Assembly: GCA_018524725.1 (NCBI GenBank)
Contig: JAEUWP010000556.1
Span: forward strand, 29,992 to 93,991
Direction: 5' to 3'
DNA: 64,000 nt
From: Podaxis mareebaensis
Taxonomy: Eukaryota; Basidiomycota; Agaricomycetes; Agaricales; Agaricaceae
Positions 35,145-47,607 of the stretch are shown here, one piece after another. The notes beneath the pieces were generated by a model. That model saw nothing but the letters and a program-made list of their open reading frames with translations, was not told the origin of the DNA and ran no database searches. Numbering within the stretch: the stretch's first letter is position 1; each line of letters begins with the position of its first letter. A program made the position numbers and the translations under genes.

Positions 35145-37401
35145 ATGGACACTGGTTCCCCCCCTGCTATCTTCACTTTGAATGCTGTATCCGCTCTGGT
35201 GGGTCACAATGGATGGTCGGCCCATCGAACATGTGCTAATTACCGAATAGTGTGCCCACACATACTTTCATCACAATGAAAACAACAGCGCTCGCGGATC
35301 TGTCTTATTCCTCTTCTTAATACCAGCACTTCAATCCAGCTTCCTACTTGATTATTACCCGACTCCGCGAGCAATACTTGCTGCTTTCTCTGTGTACTAC
35401 GTGACATTACTCTCCTCTATCGTCGCCTACCGCCTATCTCCTTTCCACCCTCTTTACAAATACCCAGGACCTCTCCCCTGCAGAATAACCAAATGGGTGG
35501 GTGCCTGGATTGCATTGCACGAAGGGACGCACCATTGGACCAGAGACCTCCACCGCAGCTACGGTCCTGTCGTTCGTACCGGTGAGTACCACCATTAGTT
35601 CGGCTACTAGTTGACGCTTATTCCTTGCCCAGGCCCGAATGAACTCTCGATTATTGATAAGGACTTCATTCCCTCAATACTTGGATCACAAGGAATGCCT
35701 AAAGGACCAGGTAAGTCAAACGCTCGCCTTCCAAAGAATTGCCAGTCGTTCTGACTCATAAACTTTTCATAACTTATCCTTAACTAAAATTCTATACTCT
35801 TGTTATGACGATGGCAGTCTGGGATGGCAGGCGATTTGGAGAAAAGGATGGGAAAAGTTACGACAGCCTGATCGTTGTCCGGGATCTGGAAGAACATGCG
35901 AAACTGCGCAAACCGTGGAATAGGGCCTTCTCTGCTGCTCCTGTCAAGGGATATGAGGTGCTTTTGATAAAGCGCGTGAAGGAGCTAGTGCAGGGATTGG
36001 AGAAAGCTTGTCGCGATTCGTCCGATAACATTGGGAGGGTCGATCTGGCGAAGTGGATCAGTTATCTGACATTTGACTTCATGGGCGATTTAGTGTATGC
36101 TTTATTACTGACTTGTGCACATTTCTACGACTAATCTATGTTTCCCTAGGTGCGGAGGTTCCTTCAATACCTTGAAGGAAGGTGATCCTTCCAGATTCGT
36201 CCACGCAATGTACGATGGGATGGTGTCAGTTTTCTCTTTTTTTTTTTTTTTTTTTCAAATGCCTTGATGCCATACTGATAGCGAGCCTTCAGGGTTCCAA
36301 ACTTTACACAACAGCTTCCCTGGATCCTTCCAATCCTCAGGAAGGTGCCCATCGTCGATGCTAGAATGGATAACTTCATGAAGTTTGCACAAACCCAGAT
36401 CAAACAAAGACTGAATCAGACCCCGAAGCATCCAGACCTTTTCCACTATATGGTAGTGTATTCTTGCGACATGATCCTGCCCTTGCTCAACTCTTTCTGA
36501 AGATTGAAGCAGCAGAAGAAACGGACTCTAGCATGGACCCTGAAGCTCTAATGATGCAAAATTCTCTCCTGGCCATTGTTGCAGGTGCTGACACAACGGC
36601 TTCAGTCCTGAGCAATGTCTTCTACTATCTCATGCGCTATCCCAAGTATTACAACCAACTGCAGTCAGAAGTTGATGAGGCGTTTTCTGGCTCAGAATCT
36701 GTTGAAGCAGACCAGTTGACGAATCTGGGTTTCTTGAACGCGGTGATGTGAGTTATAGTGGCTGGCTGGCCTGCGACAATTTGTAACTCGACTCTGACGT
36801 GCCGTTTAGAAATGAAACCCTAAGGCTTCAGCCGCCAGTACCGACATACCTCAACCGTGCACCAGCCAAAGGCAGCGGTGGTAAAGCACTTGGAAAATCG
36901 ATGTAAGTAGACTTCATGCTGAAGATGGAAGTTTGATGTCAACTTTCTCGCGTGACTCACCTAAATAATCACCCTTTTTTTGTGCTCGATCTGAAAATTT
37001 CTTATAACAGGTATATCCCTGAGGGCACGTCAGTTGTTGTCTCGCCATATGCAATGCACCGGAACCCCGGATACTTCTCTCCTCGACCCGACGACTTCTG
37101 GCCAGAACGGTGGCTCCAAAGTCCCCACACGAAGGCATCTCCGGCTTCTGATGACACCGAACCATTCATACTGTCAAGAGACGCATTCATTCCATTTTCA
37201 GTCGGCCCAGCTAACTGCGCAGGAAAACCTGTTGCATTAATAGAGATGAGGCTTGCAGTTGCTAACGTGGTTCGGAAGTTCGATATGACATGGGATGACG
37301 GCTATGATCCTGATCAGTGGGAAAGAGAACTATTGGATAGGTTCGTCATGGTTAAGGGGGAGTTGAGGACAGCTCTCAGGCTGCGGGAACTCAGACGTTA
37401 G
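35145..37401 (+). CDS. Cytochrome P450 monooxygenase
   Basis: A microsomal haem-thiolate monooxygenase; substrate unknown. Nine exons in phase (35145-35198, 35251-35581, 35633-35710, 35818-36094, 36150-36224, 36293-36452, 36503-36747, 36810-36902, 37011-37401) give 567 aa. Hydrophobic segments in the first 100 residues anchor it in the ER, followed by the proline hinge (YKYPGPLP). The I-helix is AGADTTAS, the K-helix ExxR is in INETLRLQ, and the PERF-like region is FWPERW. The haem loop FSVGPANCAGKPVA has its axial Cys and matches FxxGxxxCxG. All catalytic signatures are intact, so it should be functional. Intron 5 (36225-36292) has a 19-T polypyrimidine run. The gene sits between two NACHT paralogues on the other strand. 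Confidence 0.93.
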
Positions 37402-37948
37402 TATTACAAGTTCAGCTTGCTAGTGAACGAGGAGCAATGTTGTACGCGAGAAATTTAGAACGTCACAAGTTTTCCATATCACCTGCAAATATGATTGGCG
37501 TAAGTGCAAGGAGACCCATTGTGAAAGGTGACGTTCACCTGTACACGAAAAGGTGCCTTCGTCACCGTTTCTTGGCATGTTATCGGCTCTTACCAGTTCG
37601 GTTCTCGAGCAACTTGACGCCCCTGCACAGGACGTCCTGATACTCACTTCAGTAACCAACATTTCCCCTCCCCATGGTTCCAACTCACTATTCTTCTCTA
37701 ATAGCTTAGAAAATTTTCTTCATTGCTGTATTGCCTACTTTGTTGCTGGGTAAATACCGAATATTTTCTGTGCATTTTATATTACAATCTTACAGTGCAC
37801 TCAGAATAACATACTTATTCCCAGAGAGTAATCCAACGAAGTCCCGGTATCAGGCAACTTTAATTAGACTCCTACTGTGTACTTGTTGATCCTCTAGACA
37901 TACAATATCACATTTAAGCCCTTGATTTGATTATTAGTCATCCTTGGG
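37402..37948. other. Convergent intergenic region, P450 / NACHT copy 2
   Basis: About 550 bp between two 3' ends. Short frames only; nothing recognised. Confidence 0.5.
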
Positions 37949-40254
37949 TCAAAAGTTAAGCCACTTCTCTTGATATAACTTTTCTCCCTCTGCAAGATTG
38001 GTTGTTATGAATCCTTGATAACACCTTGGTTCGAAACGAATTTCCCAATACCAGAAACATGACTTGGGGCCATGCCCGACAACGTATAATCCAGAGATTA
38101 CTTGACCATGAGACCCAGTGTTGTGGACAGAAAACTTTGACCAGGGGCTGGTATAGGGGCAATATGGTTGTATGATCCCTGCCTGTAGCTTTTGGTTGAG
38201 TATCTTCGAAGACCATGGTTAGAACATGCCTCAAGTTCATCAAGAGTCATCTCACCTTCGCAAATTCCATGAGATCAAATTTGGAATGTTCATGTGGGGG
38301 GATCCGAAAGAGTTGGGTCTGATTGACAAATCTGCAATAGCCAGGATAATTCCAAGCCGAAAAATCCAGCAAACCATCATGTCCTGCACAATAGCTTGCC
38401 CTGATACACAGGCCTTTGCGAAAATCAGCGTGACGGAACTGCCGCAGTAGTTGGAAGTCTGTGATCGGCATATCACCAAGCTCCAGGCATACTACATGAA
38501 GTATATCATGTACCTGTGTCTTGATGACCGAATTGACAAGTTCGTTTGTATAGGGATATGGAAGGGATGAAGCCGAGTCGGGTACACCAGGCGCTAGGAC
38601 CAGTTCTAAGCGCGGAAGTGAGAAAAATCAGCGAACAGCGTTTGAAGACCTACCAGAGCCTTGAAAGCAGTAACTTTCCTGGTACTCGAGCTGGAGCTTG
38701 AGACAATGCTCGAACAAAGCATTGTGAAAAGGTGGAGACGCGACACAATAAGCACCCGAGCGTGTTGGGTCAGCGAGGAAATCAAGAAAGGATTTGTGGT
38801 AGAAGGAGATTGTCCCCCCGAGCGAGGAGTAGATAGATCTCCGCAATTGTCGAACAACCTCGGGACATGTATACTGGAAAGGGCGACTAGTATCAATAGT
38901 GTGGTCGAAGGCGAGGGGCATTTGCTGGTCCTGGAAGTGGAGTACGGCATTTAGTTGGTTACAGACTGTCTTGAATTTGAGCTCAGAAAACCCCAGCGTA
39001 TTGCTGTGTATTATTACCCCCCTGCTATCGTGGCTCCCCTGCGATCGCCTGAAGCACAACATCGCACAGAAGAGGAGAACGTCGGGAAGCATTTCAGGGG
39101 AAATACGTTGCATGATCAGCGTATACATAGCGTCGAGTTGGGCGAAGGGTGAAGTAGAGCCAGCGCTGCGAGAAGATTTACCACCACGATCCGAGATGGC
39201 AGCAAGAATTGCTCGTAGCCGTTCCTCCGGGAACGAGCCTGCGCTAGCAACAAGCCGAAGAACTGTTGCCGGATAAACAAACAAACCAGCTGCAGCATTT
39301 ACAAGCGTGGCTATGTCGCTGTCAGGAGGCCACCGAGATTTCAACGAGATATTGCGACGTCTAAGAATATTTTCGAAGCCATTGCGAAGATACAGCTCGA
39401 TTTCTCCGTCGGCTTCTCGTGAAATGGGAAGGATCGATTTGTGGCAGAGTAGAGCAATGTCCACCTCTGCGAACGTAGCTTCGATATGCGGTTCTGGGCG
39501 GCTGAAGAAAGCCCAGCAGAGGGGAATAGCGCCATCACGGGCTGCGGCCGAAACCATCTCGATGATTTCGCACTGTGCATCTTCGTCCTCGCATTCATCA
39601 AGCCCATCAATGAAGATAGGGACCCTCTTCCCAATGCCCATCTTATCCCCCTCCAGTTTCTGCAACGGCTTGATGATAAGCTCCCTGAATTGGGATGCTA
39701 TTGTTTTGTAGACGATAGTTTTGTCACGGCGAATTTGCAGGTCAACGACATCACGGTAATTGGGAAATTGAGTAGAGAGCTGGTACGCAATGGTAGTAAA
39801 GAGCTCTTTGGGCTTGCTTCGTCCATTGACTGAAAAGAAGAATGCCGCTCCGAGTTTGCCTCGACTTTTGAGTGCTTCGACACAGGTCTGAGCTACGGCC
39901 GATTTCCCAACGCCAGCTGGCCCTTTCATCCAGAATATTGGCGGAGCATCAAGGCCAACAGATGGAATAGCCCAATCTATGATGTCTTCTACGTATTGCC
40001 TGCGAGTTCCGGGGAAACAGCGGGGAGGTGGATCGCGGGCGGAGGAGTCGTATGTAGCATCAGGATTGGATGCCTCCAACAGGATATCGATACCTGAATG
40101 AATTTCCGGTCATTAGCTTGCATGTCTGTTTGAATTGTGTGAGCTTACCGCTCTGTTCCGTTGGAACGTTCGAAATTTGGATGATCCCGATTGAGTTGTC
40201 GATAAATTGGCCATCATGAATGACCATGTTCTGGGAGTGAGAGAAGAAGGGCAT
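37949..40254 (-). CDS. NACHT-domain NTPase (NLR-like), copy 2
   Basis: Exons 40254-40149, 40093-38654, 38605-38256 and 38188-37949 give about 711 aa. Exons 2 and 3 are exactly 1440 and 350 nt, the same as in copy 1, and the intron phases agree. The start is MPFFSHSQNMVIHDGQF. Walker A is GPAGVGKSAVAQTC and Walker B VPIFIDGLDECE, as in copy 1. After the NTPase core both carry ISFYHKSF and DPTRSG, and the C-terminus keeps SCFWYWEIRFEPRCYQGF and ends shortly after NLAEGEKLYQEKWLN. As in copy 1, no sensor repeats follow. The upstream Leu/Ser-type alternative start at 40272 is not ATG, so 40254 is preferred. The acceptor of the last exon (AG at 38190-38189) could also be five bases on. Confidence 0.9.
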
Positions 40255-40656
40255 AGTTATGCTCGATTTCAAACTGGAGGAGCTGGAAGGAAGGGCTTGA
40301 AGAGAGAGGAAGGGGGGAGTTGGGTTTTACGTTGATGGGTGGAGAGTTTCGACGTTGGTCATGTTTCAACGATATAAGTATTCACCCACGTCTTGGCGAC
40401 AAGTGTTCCCCCGTAGCCTCTCTCCACTAGATCCAAGGATTCGTGACAGGGCATGTGAGCCTGGTGAATTGCCGACTGAACTACTGCCATAACCTTATTT
40501 TGGCCTAGTCCTAACTGTCACCAGAAATCAATCATCGATTCATCATTATCAAAGAGAGACAAGTGATTTGAATCATCACCTAATCATGTGTAGTATTTTC
40601 AGAATCCATATTGTCGGCTTGAGCCGGTGCTGCGATGTCGTGAAACAGAGAAAACA

Positions 40657-40971
40657 ATGGGAGGGCAGATCACCAAGTATCGAGGGGACGATATCGAAAC
40701 CATCGGCGATTTAGCATCAACGTTGATGACGACATTCGGTCTATCGCCATCCTCCGTCTCATATACCTCACAAGCGAATAGAAGGAATCCATTTGCTTTG
40801 CCCAGAGGCGGCTGGTTGCCTTCCTGGAAGAATGAGAGAGCGCTTGAAGTAGGATGTATTTTGACGGCGCTATCAGGGTGGATGTTTGGAGACAAAGTGG
40901 GTTGTATGAGGGTTGAAATGAGGTACGTCCTGAACTGGATGATCCTTGTGAATAAATTTAAGTTAATTTAG
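40657..40971 (+). CDS. Uncertain short ORF (possible exon or gene remnant)
   Basis: An ATG-started frame of 104 codons with protein-like content (MGGQITKYRGDDIETIGDL, later LPRGGWLPSWKNERALEVG). A good donor (GTACGT) sits at about 40923, which would make it a first exon of 89 codons, but I find no convincing following exon before the MAPKK 3' end at 41241. It could be a small gene, a remnant, or chance. No family recognised. Confidence 0.25.
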   Translation: MGGQITKYRGDDIETIGDLASTLMTTFGLSPSSVSYTSQANRRNPFALPRGGWLPSWKNERALEVGCILTALSGWMFGDKVGCMRVEMRYVLNWMILVNKFKLI

Positions 40972-41240
40972 CCAGTCCCGGTTCAATAATGATGACACCT
41001 AGCGCCCCAGGGCGCCAAAGTATCAACATCTTTGCAAATCATTCAAAAACGCCTATTAATTCAAGACGTAATCAGTAATACGCTGGTATCAATATGGTAA
41101 GCTGAACATTGGGGGTAACGGTCGCAAAGACTTGGATGACAGCACCAAGAAAATTGGGAAACAAAACCACACTCCTGACGAAAAAAAGAAACCAAGAAAG
41201 GCGAAAAAAGGCCAGGGGTACTATACTTAACACATTCGGA

Positions 41241-42980
41241 TTACTCAAAACTCGTCGCCCATGCCGCAATATCAAACGTCGAATTCTTAGCATCCTGCAC
41301 CCATTTGTAATTCTACCAAAACGAACCATCAACATCAACACCGCTTCACAGACCCACAAACAACGGAACACGCACCAACAAAACCCCAGGGGTCCCCCTC
41401 ATCTCAACCTCCTTCTCCAAACACGCATCCACAAACTCCTCGGCATCCTTTGTAAACCTTCCGTCAGGTAACCGCGGTGCCGGCTCCCGCACAATATGAT
41501 GCATCAACTCAATAATCGACATCGTCATGCCACCACCGTGTAAACTAACCCCATGCGACTTTCTCCTCGTATGTCCGCGTCGGGCTGTCGAACTCGGAGG
41601 TGGAGAAGAGATTGTATTGGCGTTTGCGTTGGTGGTGGCGTGGGTTGTGCCTGCTGTAGCTGTTGAAGATGAATGTGATGTTGCATATGGGTTGAGGTCT
41701 AAGCTGGCTGTTGCGGCTGTGATGATCATTACGCTTTCTTCGTCAAGGTCTGGGAGGCGGTTTCCGTTGTTACTGAGACCGGATCCGGCACCTGGGGAGA
41801 GGGGGTCGTCGAGGTCGGGTTCGTCGTCTGAGAAGGGGAAACGACCGGTGGCGAGTTCGACGAGGGTTATGCCGAGAGACCAGATGTCTGATTTGACGGA
41901 GTATTCGGCGCCTTGGATACGTTCTGGCTGTGGGGGGGTTGACATGTGAGCGGTGAGCGGTGGAGGGAGAGGGAAGGGGACATACGCTCATGTAGATGGA
42001 TGTACCGACGAATGTGTTGGCTATGGAGTTGATGAGTTCACCCGATACACCGAAATCGCACAGTTTGATTTCGCCTTTGGTGTTGCACAAGATGTTCGAA
42101 GGTTTGATATCTACGGTTTGTCAGCTTCCATACATTCGAAGCATCGGGGACATTACGCACCTCGGTGAATGATCCGATGGACATCATACAAATACCTCAA
42201 GCCTTCCAATACGCTCATAGCAACGCGGGCAACCACTTCGATCTGAATCGGACCGATTTTTTTGTATATCGAATCAAAGGAACCACGATCCATGTATTCC
42301 ATACAGATGCATATGTTTGGATCAGCGAGGTACGAGCCGTAACACTCGATGATATATTTCGAATTGCATTCGTGCATGATTTGGAGCTCGCGAACGATTT
42401 GTTTCCGGACACTTGGCTTAGCATCTATGAGCACGATCTGTCACTGGTGCGTCAGCCAAGGCTCGAATCGGGAGATACGACGGGATGATGACGATGATGT
42501 AGGGTGTAAGGGGTTGCACACCTTTTTAGCCATGATGATATCTGTATCACGATGTCGGACAAGGGAGACACTCCCTCCATTGCCCTGCCCAATTTCTCGG
42601 ATATGCACGAGTTTCTCATTTTGTAGGTCTAGAGACTTGCGAGGGAAGCCAGCGATAGTTTGGGTGATGGTTGCACGGATTGCGCTGCGTTGCTGCGAAG
42701 TGACTGGGGTGTCGCCGGTGCTGGGTATAGGCGCGTTTGGATTGAGTGCGGAGGGTAATGGAGTGGCGCCTGCGCCTGGAAGGACGGTGGTGGTAGTGTC
42801 AGTTGCAGTGGCGGTGGAGGATGTGCCTGTGGTTGATATGGAGGTTGTGGGTGGTGGTGGTTTTCGGAAGCCAGTTGATGGGGAGGCAGTGGGAGCGAGA
42901 TTGAGGGTTGGGCCAGTGGGAAGCTGGAGAGCTTTGAAGTTTCTCTTTGTGCGGAGAGTCCTGGGAGGAGGCAGCGACAT
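41241..42980 (-). CDS. MAP kinase kinase, Ste7/Fuz7 type
   Basis: A dual-specificity kinase that phosphorylates the mating/filamentation MAPK. Exons 42980-42522, 42437-42161, 42110-41986, 41927-41376 and 41312-41241 give about 494 aa. The glycine loop GQGNGGSV is the Ste7/MEK form rather than Pbs2 or Mkk1. The VAIK-type lysine is in MAKK. The catalytic loop HRDIKPSN is created by the splice at 42161/42110, DFG is present, and the activation loop SIANT fits SxAxT. Then comes [15 protein letters not shown] Ser/Thr-rich insert of about 95 residues lies between [11 protein letters not shown] and the final lobe, as in MEK-type kinases. The end [15 protein letters not shown] closes the kinase domain. 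The first 130 residues are Pro/Thr-rich. Confidence 0.92.
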
Positions 42981-43064
42981 TTGAGGATGAAAAATAGTCG
43001 TGGTTACCGTGAAATCTAATTCCTACATCACCTCCACAAACACTCACATACAACATCCTCATCC
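42981..43064. promoter_or_regulatory. Divergent 84-bp promoter between MAPKK and WD40 genes
   Basis: Only 84 bp separate the two start codons, so both genes must be driven from overlapping sequence, or one promoter must extend into the other gene. No TATA box is obvious. Confidence 0.6.
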
Positions 43065-44557
43065 ATGGCCTACATCTCTCTCCCTGTCGTCACCGTCCAG
43101 AGGGACTTTAATGACGTGATAAAGGACGTCGATGACGGTCTGGTGCCCGTGGACAAGTTCTGGGTGTCGTGTTACAAGACCGGAGAGAGCTCGGTGCACG
43201 CCAAGGTCGAAGTCGAGCTGGATCATATCAAGCGAGATCTCGTGAGATTCGGCGCAAGGGACGGCGATGTTGACTTTGTCAAGGCAGATACTGTGAGCAT
43301 TGCGTGATCCTGAAAGCTACCAAGTTGCTGAGGACTTGAAGGGTTACTCTGTCGCTTGCAAGTCTCTGGACATTCCACCAACACCCGTCGTGCTACCGAC
43401 GCAAGACTACAACGACTCGGAACGCACAAATCCCCTCAGAGTGCGTCCGTCCGTCTTTCTCCCCTTACGACTCCGCTCATCTCTCCCAGCCCCAGCGAAT
43501 AACAGCCTTTGATGTCTCGCCAGACACCACCAGATTCGCTACCGGCCATCTTGACGGCTCAGTCGTCATCTACCCCACTACTCCCCTCCCACCCAGTCCA
43601 TCCCCTTTTCCCAACGCACCAAGCATCCAACAGGTCAACACCACCAAACGCAAGCTCGTCTCAAAACCACACGCCTCCAACGTCACCTCTCTCAAGTTCT
43701 TCCCATCCTCCCGCGTCCTCCTCACGTGCGGCGCGGACTTTGCCCTCTCCATCCTGTCCGCCGAGTTCCCTGAGACATGGTCCGAGTCGTCTTCAGGGCT
43801 GGGGACGAGGGTGCATCCTGTACGCGTCCTTCGTGCACACACCCGGTCGGTGGCGTCAGCCTGCATTATTGGACTCGGAAGGAACATCATCTCCTCGTCG
43901 TGGGACACCACTCTCAGACTCTGGGATGTCCCGTCTGGGGGTGTCATACACACTCTAAAAGCATCTGCCCCCGTCTTATGTACGAGCATAGGGACCCGCA
44001 CTCCAACTCCCCCGGACGGCGAAGAAACCCCGCAGCCTGAAACCCAAGACGAGCGAGAGACCCCGGAGGTAGCCCATACCATCACCTACGCAGGTCTCCA
44101 AAACGGGTCTTTTGAAGTGTTCGACTGGCGTACTCGTGCATCGGTCAACAAGCCACCAGCGGCGTCGACGTCACCGATAAACGCGATATCATATCTCCCT
44201 TCCCAGTATCTATTGGCAACGGGCGCGTCTGATGGAATTGTGACATTGTATGACGTTCGGTCACTCTCCACGCCCTTGACCTCGTTTCGACGCAACGAGG
44301 CCAGTATCAGTGATCTCGATTTTGCTCCTTGTCATCAGGAGAGTACCACGGACGGGTACAATGTTGGTTTGGCAATCGCGACGACGGATGGACTGCCATA
44401 TGTCGCGAGCATTATCCCTGAAGGGCCGGGCGTACTTGCCGAGCTGATTGGGGTGGACTGTGATCCTGTGGCCAGCATCCGTGTACGGGCTGCTGAAAAA
44501 AGAACAGAGGTCTGGACAGCCAGCGATGATGCAGTAGTACGGCGATATGTTGTGTAG
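43065..44557 (+). CDS. WD40 protein, Rpn14/PAAF1-like proteasome assembly chaperone
   Basis: Rpn14/PAAF1 binds the proteasomal ATPase Rpt6 during assembly of the 19S base. Three exons (43065-43292, 43333-43440, 43490-44557) give 467 aa. An N-terminal non-WD part (residues 1-120) precedes about six WD40 blades: TAFDVSPDTTRFATGHLDG, VTSLKFFPSSRVLLTCGAD, LRAHTRSVASACIIG..IISSSWDTTLRLWD, YAGLQNGSFEVFDWR, YLLATGASDGIVTLYDVR and a last blade ending SDDAVVRRYVV. The first intron is only 40 nt. The assignment to Rpn14/PAAF1 rests on the blade pattern and N-terminal length and is less certain than the WD40 call. Confidence 0.75.
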
Positions 44558-44672
44558 AAATTAGAACGCTGCTTAATTAGTTTCGGCTGTGCACTTTTGA
44601 TGCGTGACGGCGGTAGTGCGAGCCTGAGAGAGCATATCTTAGCGTTTCAACTCCTTTTTCCTTCCCACCACC

Positions 44673-47064
44673 ATGCCAATTCGACTGCGTCAAGACACGC
44701 CTCCAGGTGGCTCAGCGACTGAAAATGATACCAACATAACGACCCCTGTGAGTTATATCTACCATGAGGGGCTCGGACTATGATTGATTTGACCGTGTTC
44801 CGCAGACGAGTGTCCCGCCAAGCTCGACTTCGGACCCAACACCGACCACAACACCAAACCCCCCATCTTCATCAGAGTACGTCCTTGAAATCTTGATTTG
44901 CAAAACCTAATCAAAGTGAAAACCAACCCAGCCCGAGCACGCCACCAGATTCGTCTTCAGTTCCTCCTTCCTCCGAGCCCCCCCAATCCTCCTCCTCAGT
45001 ACCACCGTCCAGCTCACAACCCCCCTCATCCTCCTCAAGCGCAACACCTTCTCAATCCTCTTCGTCCTCCGAGAGCACAATCTCGAGCACGCCTCCACCA
45101 CCGTCACCCAGCAGCACGCCAACGCCAACTCCATCCAGTACATCAGCCTCAAGCGATGCATTCCCAAGCTCATTCACTACAATTGTCACAACACTAGGTG
45201 ATGGATCTGTATCAACTGTACGTCCCCCTCTTCCTCTCCTAACACACTCACAACGAGGCTAACTAATATTAACCACAACCGCCTCACGAACCTAATCTAT
45301 GAATAGTCCATCTCGGCCCTCCCAACGTCTCTCTCCACCGCAACTTCTCGGCCTAACCCTCAGAATCGTGTCGGAATCATCGCAGGGATGACCACTATGG
45401 GTGTCGTCATCCTCCTTATTATCCTCGGTGTCGTCTTTGCATACAGGCGTAACCGTCTCCGGAAATTATGGCATGAAATCGCTTTGCGTAGTAGCAAAGG
45501 CAGGAAAGAACGGAAAGGGTTATTGGAGGATGAAGACTTTGATGACGATGTCCCATTTGGACGGGGTGGTGGGGGAGTTGGTATGCGGATGTATAGGGAT
45601 TTAGGATCAGAAGGGCATAGTCGTGTTCCGAGTGGCGTGAGCTCGGGATTTGATACTGGACCTGGCGTTTACCGACCGGGTTCATCTACGGCGTATAACC
45701 CCCCGAACAACCCATTCCCTTCGTCTTCACAACCATCCACACCCACTACTCACTCCGGTCCAAGTCCAAGCGCATACACCCATTCTTCACATTCACCCGC
45801 GCCCTCGCTCTTCCGCGCACGCGCTTCCGAATCTGGATCGATCTTCCGCGAAGAGGGTGTCTGGCCTCCACCTGGGGAGGGAAGTGAGTTTGTTGACCCG
45901 TTTGTGGGACACGTGAGACAGCTGAGCGATGAAGTGGGCGGAGAGCTGGGGAGAGTCGTTAGGGATGTTATGGGGCCTGGAAACTCGAATCCCGGGATCA
46001 AGTCCGACGCCAGTTCGTCGACAACCTCGTTAGTACCTGTCACTATGGCTATGGCTAGGGCTACACCTCCACCTGGATCGACTTCGACCTCGACACCCAC
46101 GCCCAATGCTAATGTCGGGAATACGGCTTTGGCTCCCCGTGGCTTGCCTACCGCTGCAAGTCTCACCCAAATTCGATCGTCGACGTCAATGCCACCGACT
46201 GCTGGAAACACGGCTACGCATGGCCGTGATGAATATATTGGTACACCCCGCATAACCGCCATGCCGGTGCCTATGACCCCTAGCCCACCGGCAACCCCTA
46301 CACATGTCACAACCAGATCTGTATCATCTGGTGGAGAACAGGGTTCTACGACTCCCACTCCGACTCAAGCTGCGTTTGCTCCAACCTCTTCCGCATCAGT
46401 GTCTTTGAATCCAAATACCAAGCTCCCCTCGACAAGAAGCAATACCGTGAAGAGTACCGGAACGGAAACTTCGGCATCTATGTATTCTACATCCGGGAGT
46501 AGCGCAAAAACGTCCGAGTTTGGACTTAGGAGTCTGGGATCGACCCCCCCTCCCCCAGTAGTACCCACATTACCAACTCAGTATCAACGAGAATTAGGGT
46601 ATAGAGGAAATGCGACTGGCGGGACGAGCTTGGGTTTACCTCCTGGTGCGGCGCCGAGTATCCCTCCCGGTTCAAGCTCGAGGGTATACGAGAAATTGTC
46701 GATGAATTCGAGTGTGTATTCACAGGGATCTGTTGCGCGTTCTACCGCTTCCCTAGGGAGTGGGACGAGTACCGTGTCGGGGTCTGTATATTCGCAGGCT
46801 TCTGCTCCGTATGAGATGGATTATCCTGGTTCTGCTGGACCTACGAGTTCGAGGGGTACAGGTGTTAATGCAGGTGGGCCGCCATTGGTGGACTTGACAT
46901 CAGCGAAGGGGGAGGGTAGAGAAGATGCGGGTTTGTCTGGTCTGTCTTCTGCATCGTCGGGTTCGGGTTCGTCGGGACTCAAGGTACCGGCATCGCAGCC
47001 GAAAAAGTCGAGTCCGTTGGCAAGAGCGTTGTCGTCTGACGCGAAGATTCTTTTGAGGGAGTGA
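44673..47064 (+). CDS. Single-pass membrane protein with Ser/Thr/Pro-rich ectodomain
   Basis: Exons 44673-44747, 44806-44876, 44932-45217 and 45307-47064 give about 729 aa. Residues 1-150 are almost entirely Ser/Pro/Thr, a likely O-mannosylated outer part. One transmembrane helix (GIIAGMTTMGVVILLIILGV, about residues 165-187) is followed by a basic stop-transfer (YRRNRLRKLW). The intracellular 540 residues are Ser/Gly/Pro-rich, with short acidic patches after the helix (LLEDEDFDDD). No clear signal peptide is seen. The layout resembles fungal SKG6/Axl2-like or Mid2-like wall-sensing proteins, but I cannot claim orthology. Confidence 0.75.
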
Positions 47065-47607
47065 GAGTTGGTGAGGTCGTGGTGGGTTATTCGTTCACTT
47101 TTGCGACTGCTCGGTTTGGTGAGCACCAGACATTCCTACTTTTCCTTTTTTCGCTATGTTCACATATTCAATTTGGACTTGAATTTGAAACGTAGATGAT
47201 GATCATGTTCTAGGATAAGTAGTGTAATACCATTCATTTTGCAGGGGGAATGTGCGAGTTCAAAGGGGACGAGTATCGTGCATCGTAAGAGATTTAAATT
47301 GAGGGCTTGTGATAATAGGAACAGCGAATAGTGGGAAATTCCATATCTTTATTAAGAGAAATACGAGACTTTATATCCTAAGGAAAAAGTTAATGCAATC
47401 GGACAAGGCATGGCGCAATTTATCCCACGAAATATCAAGAAATATATATATATATATGATTTGTCAAGGTACGGTAGCCAAAAAACGCAGTCGAAGTACA
47501 TCGATGCGCTGATTCCTTAGTTGGCTGGGTGGTCACTCCCACAATTTGTTTGGAAGATGGGGATGGCCTTGACTCGACCTCGAACAGCCAGGCTGCAACC
47601 GTGATTA
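47065..47607. other. 3' flank and intergenic region with a short TA repeat
   Basis: AT-rich sequence with an (AT)n run at about 47441-47458. No coding frame supported. Confidence 0.5.

Noticed and set aside
36440..36510. Apparent frameshift in the P450 between FHYM and the I-helix region
   Set aside because: A 50-nt intron (36453-36502, GTAGTG..AAG) with a pyrimidine-rich end restores the frame; the gene is intact.
45750..46358. 202-codon minus-strand frame in the membrane-protein gene
   Set aside because: Antisense of Ser/Thr/Pro-rich coding sequence with no independent support.
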